Shown here one piece after another: positions 16,885 through 25,765 of a stretch of DNA of 64,000 nucleotides. The position numbers were made by a program, and so were the translations under genes. The notes beneath the pieces were generated by a model. It worked only from the letters and a program-made list of their open reading frames with translations, did no database searches and was not told the origin of the DNA. This stretch comes from Mucilaginibacter gilvus (GTDB lineage: Bacteria > Bacteroidota > Bacteroidia > Sphingobacteriales > Sphingobacteriaceae). The stretch's first letter is position 1. Each line of letters begins with the position of its first letter. The stretch covers positions 62,001-126,000 of the forward strand of contig NZ_SBIW01000003.1 of the NCBI RefSeq assembly GCF_004054195.1, written 5' to 3'.

Positions 16885-17201
16885 TCGGAATTTTTTTTGG
16901 TGTTTTTTTAAAATTAAGTTGCAATTTTATAGTATCTATTTATTTTAAGATATAAACTGTTTTTAATTTATAAAAAAAATATCAATTTTCCGTGTTTTTT
17001 TAACTAAAAATCCTATTATGTTATTATTTTAAATAAAAAGTATAAGATATTGCAATATTTTATACTTTTTTATTTTTTTTCTATTAGATTAGCATTTAAA
17101 GAACGGCTATTTAGTTTTTATACCGTTTTTTTGTAAAATTTATCTTTTATTCTCCCTTAAAGCAAACTATTAACAACAACAAATACTTAACCCTCACAAC
17201 T
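16885..17201. other. 317-bp very AT-rich intergenic region upstream of the ammonium transporter
   Basis: Runs of A and T dominate. The only clear structure is the 36-bp palindrome at 17035-17070 (listed separately). No coding sequence is seen. Confidence 0.6.
17035..17070. promoter_or_regulatory. 36-bp near-perfect palindrome
   Basis: aaaaagtataagatattg pairs with caatattttatacttttt across the centre with a single mismatched pair. It lies about 130 bp upstream of the ammonium transporter start and is followed by a T-rich run, so on RNA it could be a terminator for rightward read-through and on DNA an operator. The sequence does not decide between these. Confidence 0.55.
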
Positions 17202-18731
17202 ATGAATTTTAAATTTTTACAAAAAAAGATCCCTTCGTACCTTTTAATAGGTGCGGTAGTAGTTTTATTGCTGATGCTTTTTGAGCCAACGCGCTCTTTC
17301 GCGCAGGATGCTACAGGCGCTAAAACCGGTACTATTAATGATGTACCTGCAGCTACCGCCGGTAAACCAACTGTCAGTGAAGTTGGCGAAGTGGCCGGCC
17401 ACAATAAAATTGCTATCAACATTATGTGGACTTTGCTTGCAGGTTTCCTGGTAATGTTTATGCAGGCAGGTTTCGCCCTTGTTGAAACCGGCTTTACACA
17501 AAAGAAAAACGTAGCACATACAATGGGTATGAACTTTATGGTTTATGCGGTAGGTATGTTTGGTTTCTGGATATGCGGTTTCGCATTTATGTTTGGCGGC
17601 GCGCTTAATGCGGCCACCCTTGGCGGTGCCCCCGGCGTAATAAGCCACGAATATGTGGTACATATGTTTGGCCACGATTTTGGGCTGGCTGGCTCGGTAG
17701 GCTTCTTTTTAAACAGCGATGTTTATGATGTAGGCGTATTTACACTGTTCCTGTTCCAAATGGTGTTTATGGATACTACAGCAACCATCCCTACAGGGTC
17801 CATGGCAGAACGTTGGTCTTTCAAATCCTTCCTCATATTCGGTTTCTTTATTTCCATGTTCGTATACCCTATATATGGTAACTGGGTTTGGGGCGGCGGC
17901 TGGTTGTCGCAGTTAGGTGCCAATTTTGGTTTGGGCCATGGCATGGTTGATTTTGCAGGCTCATCCGTTGTGCATATGGTGGGTGGCGTTGCTGCACTTG
18001 CAGGTGCTATCATCATTGGCCCACGTATTGGCAAATTCAATGCCGATGGTACTACCAATACCATACCGGGGCACAATATACCAATGGCTTTATTAGGTAC
18101 GTTCATCCTTGCATTAGGCTGGTTCGGTTTCAACCCGGGCTCAACTTTGGCCGGTGGCGATTTCCGCATCAGTATAGTAGCTGTGAACACCATGATGGCC
18201 GGTACAGCGGGTACACTTGCCGTATTGATATTGTTATACATCCAAAAAAAGAAACCAGACCCAGGTATGCTGGCTAACGGTATGCTTGCCGGACTGGTGG
18301 CTATTACTGCGCCCTGTGCATTTGTAAATTCCCTATCATCGGTAATTATTGGTGCTATAGCAGGTGCCTTGGTAGTGCTTACCATTTACATAATGGATTA
18401 TAAAGTAAAAATTGATGATCCGGTTGGTGCATTTGCTGTACACGGTGTTAACGGAGCCTGGGGCGTATTAGCAGTAGGCTTATTTTCCGATGGTAGCTAT
18501 GGTGATGGTTGGAACGGTGTTGCAGGGCCCGTAAAAGGATTGTTCTACGGCGATGCGAGCCAGCTTGGTGCGCAAAGCGTGGGTGCTTTAACCTGCCTTG
18601 TGTTTGTGTTTGTAGTGATGTACGCATTCTTTAAAATATCAAATAAAATTACACCTATCAGGGTGAAAGCCGAAGACGAAATTGCAGGCCTCGACATCCC
18701 TGAAATGGGCGTGCAGGGTTATGTAGATTAA
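17202..18731 (+). CDS. amt: Ammonium transporter (Amt family)
   Basis: A 509-residue protein that conducts ammonium across the inner membrane. A cleavable-looking leader (hydrophobic stretch then RSFAQD) and a polar stretch of about 45 residues precede eleven membrane spans. Family hallmarks are GFALVETGFTQKKN at the start of the core, the pore twin histidines in SSVVHMVGG (near 257) and FAVHGVNGAWG (near 413), and DTTATIPTGSMAER. A signal sequence followed by an extra extracytoplasmic segment is common in Bacteroidota Amt proteins. No P-II (GlnK) gene is adjacent, unlike the usual amtB-glnK pairing. The AT-rich palindrome upstream is a candidate control site. Confidence 0.95.
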   Translation: MNFKFLQKKIPSYLLIGAVVVLLLMLFEPTRSFAQDATGAKTGTINDVPAATAGKPTVSEVGEVAGHNKIAINIMWTLLAGFLVMFMQAGFALVETGFTQKKNVAHTMGMNFMVYAVGMFGFWICGFAFMFGGALNAATLGGAPGVISHEYVVHMFGHDFGLAGSVGFFLNSDVYDVGVFTLFLFQMVFMDTTATIPTGSMAERWSFKSFLIFGFFISMFVYPIYGNWVWGGGWLSQLGANFGLGHGMVDFAGSSVVHMVGGVAALAGAIIIGPRIGKFNADGTTNTIPGHNIPMALLGTFILALGWFGFNPGSTLAGGDFRISIVAVNTMMAGTAGTLAVLILLYIQKKKPDPGMLANGMLAGLVAITAPCAFVNSLSSVIIGAIAGALVVLTIYIMDYKVKIDDPVGAFAVHGVNGAWGVLAVGLFSDGSYGDGWNGVAGPVKGLFYGDASQLGAQSVGALTCLVFVFVVMYAFFKISNKITPIRVKAEDEIAGLDIPEMGVQGYVD

Positions 18732-18762
18732 CTATAAAGACCGCGACACTTATATAATAATT

Positions 18763-18795
18763 ACCCGGCGGATTACATTCCGCCGGGTATTGTTG
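18763..18795 (+). terminator. Intrinsic terminator after amt
   Basis: A perfect 10-bp GC-rich stem (acccggcgga / tccgccgggt) with a 6-nt loop, followed by a moderately T-rich tail, 31 nt after the amt stop. It lies just before nhaA, so the two are probably separate or attenuated units. Confidence 0.65.
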
Positions 18796-18821
18796 ATTTT
18801 AAAAAGAGAAATTATATTGCC

Positions 18822-20054
18822 ATGAAAAAGATAATAAACAAAGCCATCAATCCGCTGCGGATGCTGATAAATGATAGCCGTTTTACAGGCATTATGCTTA
18901 TTGTTTGTACGCTTACCTCTATGTTTTTGGCAAACTCGCTGGGTTTTGCAGGTGCTTATAAAAATTTGTGGAACGGCGAGTGGGTTACGGCGGGGCTGCC
19001 TGTTCATTTACCCGATAATTTTGTGAGCCTTATTAATAACTTCCTGATGGCCTTCTTCTTTTTAATGGCCGGTATGGAAATTAAGCGCGAACTGATCAGC
19101 GGCGAATTATCGTCTTTCAAAAAAGCTGTATTGCCCTTTGGTGCTGCACTTGGCGGGATGCTGGTGCCTGCCCTTATATTTGTTGCCTTTAATTTGCACA
19201 CCAGTTATGTGCACGGCTGGGGCATCCCAACCGCTACCGATATTGCGTTTTCGGTTGGTATAGCTTCGTTGTTGGGTAAACGCATACCGGTAGGTCTTAA
19301 AATATTATTAATGGCGTTGGCTATTATCGATGATCTGGGTGCTATTGTGGTTATTGCGTTGTTTTACGGCGGCCATATCAATTGGTTGTTCCTCGGTATA
19401 GGGGCCGCAATTTACGGTTCGTTGTTTGTATTGAATTATTACAAGGTTAAGTTTGGCGCACTGCACATAGTACTTTCACTGGCTATGTGGTATGCCATTT
19501 TTAATTCAGGCGTTGAAGCCAGTATAACAGGTGTTTTAATAGCGTTTGCTACCCCGGTGGCTACCCTCCCAAAAATAGAGAAAGCCATACACCGCTGGGT
19601 GAATTTTATGATACTGCCGCTTTTTGCGTTAGCCAATACAGCCATTTTACTCCCTCAGCACATATTGAGCTCTTTAACCACTACCGTTGGTTTAGGTGTA
19701 ATATTTGGCTTGGTTATCGGTAAACCGTTAGGCATATTTTTATTCAGTAGGGTGCTGGTAGCCTTAAAAATGGCCAGCTTACCCAGCAATGTAAAATGGA
19801 AACAGGTATTTGGCATGGGCATGTTAGCCGGTATTGGCTTCACCATGTCTATATTCACCACTATGCTTGCCTTTAAGCAGGAGGCTTTTCAGGATGTAGC
19901 AAAAGTGGCGGTATTAGTAAGTGTACTGCTATCGCTGGTGTTGAGTATGGCGTACTTCCTTATGATAAGTGTAAATATGACCTTTGAACTTGGTACCGAC
20001 GAAAGGGAACAAAGACCCGATGTTGCCGGTGCATTGGAATTGAACCTAAATTAA
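18822..20054 (+). CDS. nhaA: Na+/H+ antiporter NhaA
   Basis: A 410-residue protein with about 12 spans, the usual size. It shows MEIKRELISGELSSF, GWGIPTATDIAFSVG and AIIDDLGAIVVIA; the paired aspartates near residues 169-170 match Asp163/Asp164 of Escherichia coli NhaA, which carry the ions. It exports sodium in exchange for protons and helps with salt and alkaline stress. It follows amt after a terminator hairpin. Confidence 0.95.
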   Translation: MKKIINKAINPLRMLINDSRFTGIMLIVCTLTSMFLANSLGFAGAYKNLWNGEWVTAGLPVHLPDNFVSLINNFLMAFFFLMAGMEIKRELISGELSSFKKAVLPFGAALGGMLVPALIFVAFNLHTSYVHGWGIPTATDIAFSVGIASLLGKRIPVGLKILLMALAIIDDLGAIVVIALFYGGHINWLFLGIGAAIYGSLFVLNYYKVKFGALHIVLSLAMWYAIFNSGVEASITGVLIAFATPVATLPKIEKAIHRWVNFMILPLFALANTAILLPQHILSSLTTTVGLGVIFGLVIGKPLGIFLFSRVLVALKMASLPSNVKWKQVFGMGMLAGIGFTMSIFTTMLAFKQEAFQDVAKVAVLVSVLLSLVLSMAYFLMISVNMTFELGTDEREQRPDVAGALELNLN

Positions 20055-20516
20055 GTTCTGGATTGATAAAATGGTGGCTCAAGGTAGGTTTAATTAGCAG
20101 CCCTGACGTGATAAGCGGGGTTGCTTTTTTATTGGCTAATGGGGGGGTAATGCCTGGCCACGATTCTTTTCGAAAAGATAAACCGCGAAATACGCCCAAC
20201 TGGCAGCAGTTCAGATGTTCTTCGCCAGATTTTTAAACATTGGTAGGCATTTGAACTTTTAAATATCATCTAATTAGCTAAGGATTAAGAAATAAGCGTG
20301 GACACTTAACCGGGTAGAAGACTAAAAAAATTCTGCAGGCATTTGCCCGCACAGGCTCTCATATAGGATCTTATGGCTTTAACACAGTAAACATCGCGCA
20401 GCTCACGTAACTACCCGCCCCTCCTCCTGTGTAATAAACTCTTTACTTCCCCACGCACAATAACCGGCCGGTGCCGCTGTTAATACCATATCTATTAACA
20501 CATCACAGCCCCCACG
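20055..20516. other. 462-bp intergenic region
   Basis: It holds the nhaA terminator at 20096-20130. The remaining roughly 380 bp shows no convincing coding sequence, RNA fold or promoter. Confidence 0.5.
20096..20130 (+). terminator. Intrinsic terminator after nhaA
   Basis: A ten-pair stem, two of the pairs G-T (agcagccctg / cggggttgct), with a 10-nt loop and then TTTTT, 41 nt after the nhaA stop codon. Confidence 0.65.
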
Positions 20517-21386
20517 ATGAAAACTCCCGTTCATTATCTTTTGCTGGCCGCTTTTGCGCTGCCGCTTGCCGTTTGCGCCCAATCTAAAAATGATAAACCC
20601 GTGCTGCAATTGCCGCCTGCGGCTGTTGTGGTTGATGGTAAGCTCAACGAGTGGGGTGACAGTCTGCGCTATATCAGCGAAGAAAAAAAGATCCCCTACA
20701 CCATTGCTAACGATAAGGATAATATTTACGTGGTGGTGCGCATCAGCGACCGCTCCGAACAGCGCCGCGCGCTGATGGCGGGTATCACTTTCTCTATCGA
20801 CCCGAAGGGGAAGAAAAAAGAAGCCTTTAGCGTAACCTTCCCCTATACCAACCCAGAGGCTATTCCTGCCGAAAGGATAATGCCACAACCCGCAGACGCC
20901 GGCCAACCCCAGCCCGGCAGCGAGGACGACCGGCAGGAGCGGATGGAAGCCAGCCTTACCCGCCTCAAACAAATAAAGGCCACCGGCTTTGCCGATGTGC
21001 TGAATGAGGTAATGACCACCGCGAACCTATACGGCATCAAAACCGCGCTCGGGTTCGATCAAGACAGTTACCTGGTGTACGAAGCCGCGGTGCCTATTGC
21101 CATGCTACACGCCGATAACGCCGATAAGAACGAGTGGGCCTTCAATATTAAGATCAATGGCATTACCCGGCCAAAGCAGGGCGATAAGCCCGAAGGTGGC
21201 GGCATGGGTGGTGGCCGTGGCGGTAGGGGCAGTGGCATGTCTGGCGGCGGTCGTGGCGGAATGGGTGGCGGCGGTGGCCGCAGGGGAGGCGGTATGAGCG
21301 GCGGTGCAGGTGGCAATACTGTCGACCGTAGCGAGATCACCAAAACAGTAGATTTTTGGGAGAAATTTTACCTGGCCGGAAAGTAG
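20517..21386 (+). CDS. Secreted protein with CBM9/DOMON-like domain and Gly-rich tail
   Basis: A 289-residue protein with signal peptide MKTPVHYLLLAAFALPLAVCAQ. The segment VVDGKLNEWGDSL (near 39-51) followed by ANDKDNIYVVVRISD is the start of a carbohydrate-binding-module-9-like / DOMON-like beta-sandwich, which in relatives binds sugars or heme. Residues about 222-268 are almost all Gly, Met, Arg and Ser (GGGMGGGRGGRGSG and similar), a disordered low-complexity stretch. A short conserved end ITKTVDFWEKFYLAGK follows. It stands alone; its role is unknown. Confidence 0.75.
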   Translation: MKTPVHYLLLAAFALPLAVCAQSKNDKPVLQLPPAAVVVDGKLNEWGDSLRYISEEKKIPYTIANDKDNIYVVVRISDRSEQRRALMAGITFSIDPKGKKKEAFSVTFPYTNPEAIPAERIMPQPADAGQPQPGSEDDRQERMEASLTRLKQIKATGFADVLNEVMTTANLYGIKTALGFDQDSYLVYEAAVPIAMLHADNADKNEWAFNIKINGITRPKQGDKPEGGGMGGGRGGRGSGMSGGGRGGMGGGGGRRGGGMSGGAGGNTVDRSEITKTVDFWEKFYLAGK

Positions 21387-21592
21387 TACTGTTAATAAGA
21401 AATTTTCGATTGCAAAAAGGTAGTTGATAAAAACCGCAATAAAGCTCGTTTTTTGCCCTTTTTTTTAGAAAAAACCGCATTTTTTTGGAAATTTTCGATG
21501 CTTTTTTTTGAGTTTTTTGATAAAATGGACCTGAAATGGGCTATTTGCGGGGCATAGTTGGATACTGTTTCCACGGTTTTTACCTCTTGCTG

Positions 21593-21624
21593 TTGTTTGT
21601 TATAGTTTGAATTATGTAACTTTG
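21593..21624 (+). promoter_or_regulatory. Candidate promoter of the AraC-family gene
   Basis: TTG at 21593-21595 and TAACTTTG at 21617-21624 (TAnnTTTG) are separated by 21 nt. The ATG of the regulator starts only 5 nt after the -7 element, so transcription would begin at or next to the start codon and the mRNA would be essentially leaderless. Confidence 0.45.
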
Positions 21625-21628
21625 TATA

Positions 21629-22531
21629 ATGGCAACTACAGAAACACTCGAGGATTTTTACCGGCAAAAGTTTAATTGGCTGCCCGATAACCTGAGCCAG
21701 GATATCGGCCACTTCAACGTTTTCCGCACGGAGGATTGCTACATGCCGGGGGCAAAGCCTGTGGTTTACAGCCGCCGCGATTTTTATAAGGTAAGCCTTT
21801 TCAGGGGTAAGGGCGTTATTCACTATGCCGATAAAAGCATAGAGATGGATGGTAGCGCCCTGGTGTTTTTTAACCCCTTTGTGCCCTATACTTTCGAGAA
21901 TTTAAATAACGAGCATTCAGGGCGGTTCTGTATCTATAAAGAGTCGTTCTTTACCGAAATGATGCGTAGCAATATCCACGAACTGCCTATGTTCGCGCCG
22001 GGTGCAAACCCGGTATATGTGCTTAATAGCGAACAGGATAGCTATGTATTCGCTATGTTTGAAAAAATGCTGGCTGAGATCAATTCCGATTACCGCTTCA
22101 AATACGATCTGCTGCGCAATTACATTACCGAGCTGATCCATTACGCCATGAAGATCCAGCCATCAGACAGGCTCTACCAGCACCCCGATGCCAATTCGCG
22201 CATCACGTCGGTATTCACTGAGTTGCTGGAGCGCCAGTTCCCTATAGAGTCGCCGGCACAGCGCTTCGGGTTGCGTTCGGCTAAGGATTTTGCAGATCAG
22301 TTGTCGGTACACGTAAACCACCTTAACCGCGCCATCCGCCAAACCACGGGTAAAACCACCACCCACCATATTATGGAGCGCCTCGCCAGCGAAGCTAAAG
22401 CCCTCCTCCGCCACACCACCTGGAACGTGTCCGAGATCAGCTACAGCCTGGGCTTTGAAGAGCCGGCCCATTTCAATAATTTTTTCAAAAAACAAACCAG
22501 TAAAACACCATCTTCGTATCGCGTTGTTTGA
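21629..22531 (+). CDS. AraC-family transcriptional regulator
   Basis: A 300-residue protein. The N-terminal half is a cupin-like sensing domain (PVVYSRRDFYKVSLFRGKG and FFNPFVPYTFE). The C-terminal 100 residues form the double helix-turn-helix: FADQLSVHVNHLNRAIRQ is helix-turn-helix 1, and VSEISYSLGFEEPAHFNNFF to KTPSSYR is the AraC signature. It is transcribed in the same direction as two tandem SDR genes that start 82 bp later, making them its likely targets. The inducer is unknown. Confidence 0.92.
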   Translation: MATTETLEDFYRQKFNWLPDNLSQDIGHFNVFRTEDCYMPGAKPVVYSRRDFYKVSLFRGKGVIHYADKSIEMDGSALVFFNPFVPYTFENLNNEHSGRFCIYKESFFTEMMRSNIHELPMFAPGANPVYVLNSEQDSYVFAMFEKMLAEINSDYRFKYDLLRNYITELIHYAMKIQPSDRLYQHPDANSRITSVFTELLERQFPIESPAQRFGLRSAKDFADQLSVHVNHLNRAIRQTTGKTTTHHIMERLASEAKALLRHTTWNVSEISYSLGFEEPAHFNNFFKKQTSKTPSSYRVV

Positions 22532-22583
22532 ATTTTGCAATAATTGGTTTGAATTGCGTAAACGGTAGCCTGTTTTTGCCCCA

Positions 22584-22591
22584 TATCTTTG
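22584..22591 (+). promoter_or_regulatory. Candidate -7 element upstream of first SDR
   Basis: TATCTTTG matches TAnnTTTG and lies 22 bp before the ATG. No well-spaced TTG is present upstream, which would suit an activator-dependent promoter under the neighbouring AraC protein. Confidence 0.35.
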
Positions 22592-22613
22592 TTTTATAAA
22601 AAAAAACAAGCTT

Positions 22614-23453
22614 ATGGACAACAAAAAAACATGGTTTATCACAGGCGCGTCCAAAGGGTTCGGGCTTAGCCTGGTTAAACAATTATTAAAAGCCGGCCAC
22701 AATGTAGCCGCAACTTCCCGTAAGGTAAATGACTTAATATCAGCCGTTGGCGTAACAGCCTCCAACTTTTTACCATTAGAGGTAGAATTAGGCAATGAAG
22801 ACAGCGTTGGCTGCGCCATCCACCAAACAAATGCGGCGTTTAAAAGCATTGACGTAGTTATAAACAATGCCGGCTACGGCATCGGCGGCAGCATAGAAGA
22901 ACTCACCGACCGCGAAACCCGCGACAATTTCGAAGTGAATGTATTTGGCACTCTGAACGTTATTCGTATGGTGATGCCCTACATGAGGTCTCAGCAGTCG
23001 GGGCATATTATCAATATATCGTCTATAGCGGGGATAACGGGAAACACGGGCTGGTCGGTATACGCAGCTACCAAGTTCTCTGTAGTTGGCCTTTCGGAAG
23101 TATTGGCGCAGGATGTTGCCGAGTTCGGTGTAAAGGTAACGGTAGTTGCCCCGGGCGCATTCCGTACCAGTTTCTTGACCGGGGAATCGCTCAATATGGC
23201 CAAACACCCCATTGCTGACTACAGCGCAGTGCGCGATATCCATGCCAAATACTTGCAAATGGACGGCCAACAAAGTGGAGACCCTGAAAAAGCGGCAGCC
23301 GCTATTATAGATGTAGCGCAAATGGAAAACCCACCTTTATACCTACTACTTGGCGAAGATGCCTACGACCGCGCCATGGCTAAGCTCGAAAAGCTGGACA
23401 GGGAGTTTCGTGTGAACGAAGCTATTTCCAAATCCATGGCTTACAACGCTTAA
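22614..23453 (+). CDS. Short-chain dehydrogenase/reductase (SDR), copy 1
   Basis: A 279-residue classical SDR. It has cofactor loop TGASKGFG (residues 10-17), NNAGYG, the catalytic Ser in NISSIAG and YAATK near residue 150. It is closely similar to the next gene (shared KTWFxTGASKGxGLSLVKQLL, NVFGxLNVIRxVMP, RAQQSGHI-type blocks). The pair looks like a tandem duplication, controlled together by the AraC gene upstream. It probably reduces a carbonyl compound with NAD(P)H; the substrate is unknown. Confidence 0.92.
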   Translation: MDNKKTWFITGASKGFGLSLVKQLLKAGHNVAATSRKVNDLISAVGVTASNFLPLEVELGNEDSVGCAIHQTNAAFKSIDVVINNAGYGIGGSIEELTDRETRDNFEVNVFGTLNVIRMVMPYMRSQQSGHIINISSIAGITGNTGWSVYAATKFSVVGLSEVLAQDVAEFGVKVTVVAPGAFRTSFLTGESLNMAKHPIADYSAVRDIHAKYLQMDGQQSGDPEKAAAAIIDVAQMENPPLYLLLGEDAYDRAMAKLEKLDREFRVNEAISKSMAYNA

Positions 23454-23487
23454 TAAATAAAATTCTACTCAACAAAACAATAAAAAA

Positions 23488-24336
23488 ATGAACACTCAAA
23501 AAACATGGTTTGTAACCGGTGCCTCTAAAGGTTTAGGCCTTAGCCTGGTGAAACAATTATTAAATAAAGGATACAACGTAGCTGCCACCAGCCGCAGCAT
23601 CACCAACCTCACCAACGTAGTAGGGGAGCACGAAAACTTCCTTCCTCTTTCCGTAAATATTAAAGCCGAAGACAGCGTTATAAGCGCGATCGACCAAACG
23701 ATCAGCCGTTTCGGTAAAATAGATGTGGTGGTTAACAACGCCGGGTACGGTTTAACAGGCAGTTTAGAAGAATTGAGCGACGAAGAAGCCCGCGAAAACT
23801 TTGATGTAAACGTATTTGGTTCATTAAATGTGATCCGCGCGGTGATGCCGCATTTGCGTGCGCAACAATCGGGGCATATATTTAATGTGTCGTCCATCGG
23901 TGGTTTTACCGGTAACTTCCCGGGCTTTGGTATTTACTGTGCTACAAAATTTGCCGTGCAGGGCTTTACCGAATCGCTGGCTGCGGAGAGCAAATCATTC
24001 GGCGTAAAGGCAACTATCGTTTCGCCGGGTTATTTCCGCACCAATTTCCTCGCCCCGGATTCGTTAAGTACGCCTAAGAACGAGATCCAGGCCTACAAAG
24101 AGGTACGCGCTGTGCAGGCTGCTCACCAAAACGACATCAATGGCAACCAGGCCGGCGATCCGGATAAAGCCGCCCTTGTAATGATAGCCGCAGCCGAATC
24201 TACAGAAGCACCTATGCATTTATTTTTAGGTGCCGACGCTTATGGCATTGCCGCACAAAAAATGGAAGATGTAAAAGCCGACATGGAAGCATGGAGGGAA
24301 CTGGCCACCTCTACCGGTTTTGAAGTAGAAGCATAA
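23488..24336 (+). CDS. Short-chain dehydrogenase/reductase (SDR), copy 2
   Basis: A 282-residue paralogue of the preceding SDR, 34 bp downstream. Cofactor loop TGASKGLG, NNAGYG, catalytic Ser in NVSSIGG and YCATK near residue 150 are all intact, so both copies should be active. The two differ mostly in the C-terminal substrate-side region, which suggests different substrates. It is followed by a strong terminator that closes the araC-SDR-SDR unit. Confidence 0.92.
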   Translation: MNTQKTWFVTGASKGLGLSLVKQLLNKGYNVAATSRSITNLTNVVGEHENFLPLSVNIKAEDSVISAIDQTISRFGKIDVVVNNAGYGLTGSLEELSDEEARENFDVNVFGSLNVIRAVMPHLRAQQSGHIFNVSSIGGFTGNFPGFGIYCATKFAVQGFTESLAAESKSFGVKATIVSPGYFRTNFLAPDSLSTPKNEIQAYKEVRAVQAAHQNDINGNQAGDPDKAALVMIAAAESTEAPMHLFLGADAYGIAAQKMEDVKADMEAWRELATSTGFEVEA

Positions 24337-24355
24337 GCCACATCTTGGCATTGTA

Positions 24356-24387
24356 AAAGCGGATGAGCCACTCATCCGCTTTTTTTG
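24356..24387 (+). terminator. Rho-independent terminator
   Basis: A perfect 12-bp stem (aaagcggatgag / ctcatccgcttt) with a 3-nt loop and a run of seven Ts, 20 nt after the second SDR stop. Confidence 0.9.
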
Positions 24388-24523
24388 TTCGTGATGTATT
24401 AAGAACAAGGCGCTCTGTTATACTTAGGTAATTTTTTTTCATTAAAGTTAATGCCCTCTTTTGGTCCGCTGATTATGTGTATCTTTCATCCGTATTATAA
24501 ATTCCCTAATAATTTATACCGGC

Positions 24524-25765
24524 TTGAGCAATTTATCCTATCCTTTACCAGAAAACGAAGATGAGCGCCTGGAAGCGCTGGCATCGTACGATATTTTAGA
24601 TACCATGCCCGAGAACGATTTTGAGGAATTAACTCATCTGGCATCGGAGATCTGCCAAACATCTGTAGCGTTGATTAGCCTGGTTGATGACAAAAGGCAA
24701 TGGTTTAAATCTATCCTGGGCCACGATGCTAAGGAAACGCCGAGAGAATACGCGTTTTGTTCGCATACCATCCTGAATAAAAACGATATCATGATAGTGC
24801 CCGATGCGCGGAAGGATGAGCGTTTTTTGGCCAATCCCTTGGTTACGGGTAACCCCAACATTGTTTTTTATGCCGGTGTGCCATTGGTGAACGAGGATGG
24901 CTTTGCCCTTGGCTCGTTATGTGTATTAGATACCATGCCGAAGAACCTGAACGCGCGTCAACTGAAATCGTTACGGATATTGGCCAAGCAGGTAATTACC
25001 CAAATGGAGTTACGGCGCAAACTGGCCCGGTTAGAGAAGAGCAATCAAAACCTCCTGGAAACCAATTCTTTTATCCAAAAATTCGCATCTACAGCCGCAC
25101 ACGATATTAAAAACCCGCTGAGCGGTATGCTGCTTACCTCGCAGGCGCTGCAAATGCGTTTAGGCAAAGAAAGCGATGATAAAAGCAAGAGATTGCTGGA
25201 CCTTAACATTACCTCCACAAAAAAACTGTTAACGCTGGTGGATGAAATGCTGGCGTATTCTTCGGCGCCATCGTCCTTGCTTACCAACCAAAATTGTTTG
25301 GATCTAAACACCCTGTTAAAAAACGTAGTTAGCCTGATAGATGTGCCCTACGGTGTAAAAATTAACCTGCCACAGGTAGATCATACACTTACCTGCTCGT
25401 CTGTAGCGCTGGAGCAGATCTTTATTAACCTGCTTACTAATGCCATTCGTTATAACGACAAAGAGGGAGGTGTTATCAATATACAATTCCGGGAGGATAG
25501 CGATTTCTATAACTTTAAAGTAACAGATAACGGGATGGGAATAGCCGAGAAAAACTTAGATAAAATTTTTTACAAAGAACTTACCCTAAATGTTATTGAC
25601 CGGTTTAACCAAAAAGGCACCGGTGTTGGCTTATACACCGTTAAGTCCCTGGTAGAGAAACTACAGGGCAGCATTAAGGTAGAATCGCAGATAGGCTCGG
25701 GCAGCACCTTTATCTTCTCGATAAAAAAGAATGCCGGGGTAGAAGAGGACGACGAGCTATTGTAA
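24524..25765 (+). CDS. GAF-domain sensor histidine kinase
   Basis: A 413-residue cytoplasmic kinase. I use the TTG at 24524 because no in-frame ATG lies between it and the upstream in-frame stop, and the family-conserved NEDERLEALASYDILDTMPE directly follows. The GAF domain spans about 20-165 (VDDKRQWFKS, AFCSHTIL). The phosphoacceptor His is in AAHDIKNPLSG near residue 193. ATPase boxes are NLLTNAIRYND, VTDNGMGIAEKN and GTGVGLYTVKSL. There is no adjacent response regulator. Its stop codon directly abuts that of the convergent hydrolase gene. Confidence 0.9.
   Translation: MSNLSYPLPENEDERLEALASYDILDTMPENDFEELTHLASEICQTSVALISLVDDKRQWFKSILGHDAKETPREYAFCSHTILNKNDIMIVPDARKDERFLANPLVTGNPNIVFYAGVPLVNEDGFALGSLCVLDTMPKNLNARQLKSLRILAKQVITQMELRRKLARLEKSNQNLLETNSFIQKFASTAAHDIKNPLSGMLLTSQALQMRLGKESDDKSKRLLDLNITSTKKLLTLVDEMLAYSSAPSSLLTNQNCLDLNTLLKNVVSLIDVPYGVKINLPQVDHTLTCSSVALEQIFINLLTNAIRYNDKEGGVINIQFREDSDFYNFKVTDNGMGIAEKNLDKIFYKELTLNVIDRFNQKGTGVGLYTVKSLVEKLQGSIKVESQIGSGSTFIFSIKKNAGVEEDDELL

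Noticed and set aside
17723-18385. A 220-codon minus-strand frame inside the ammonium transporter gene
   Set aside because: Low-complexity, Pro- and Thr-rich translation typical of an antisense shadow of a membrane protein gene.
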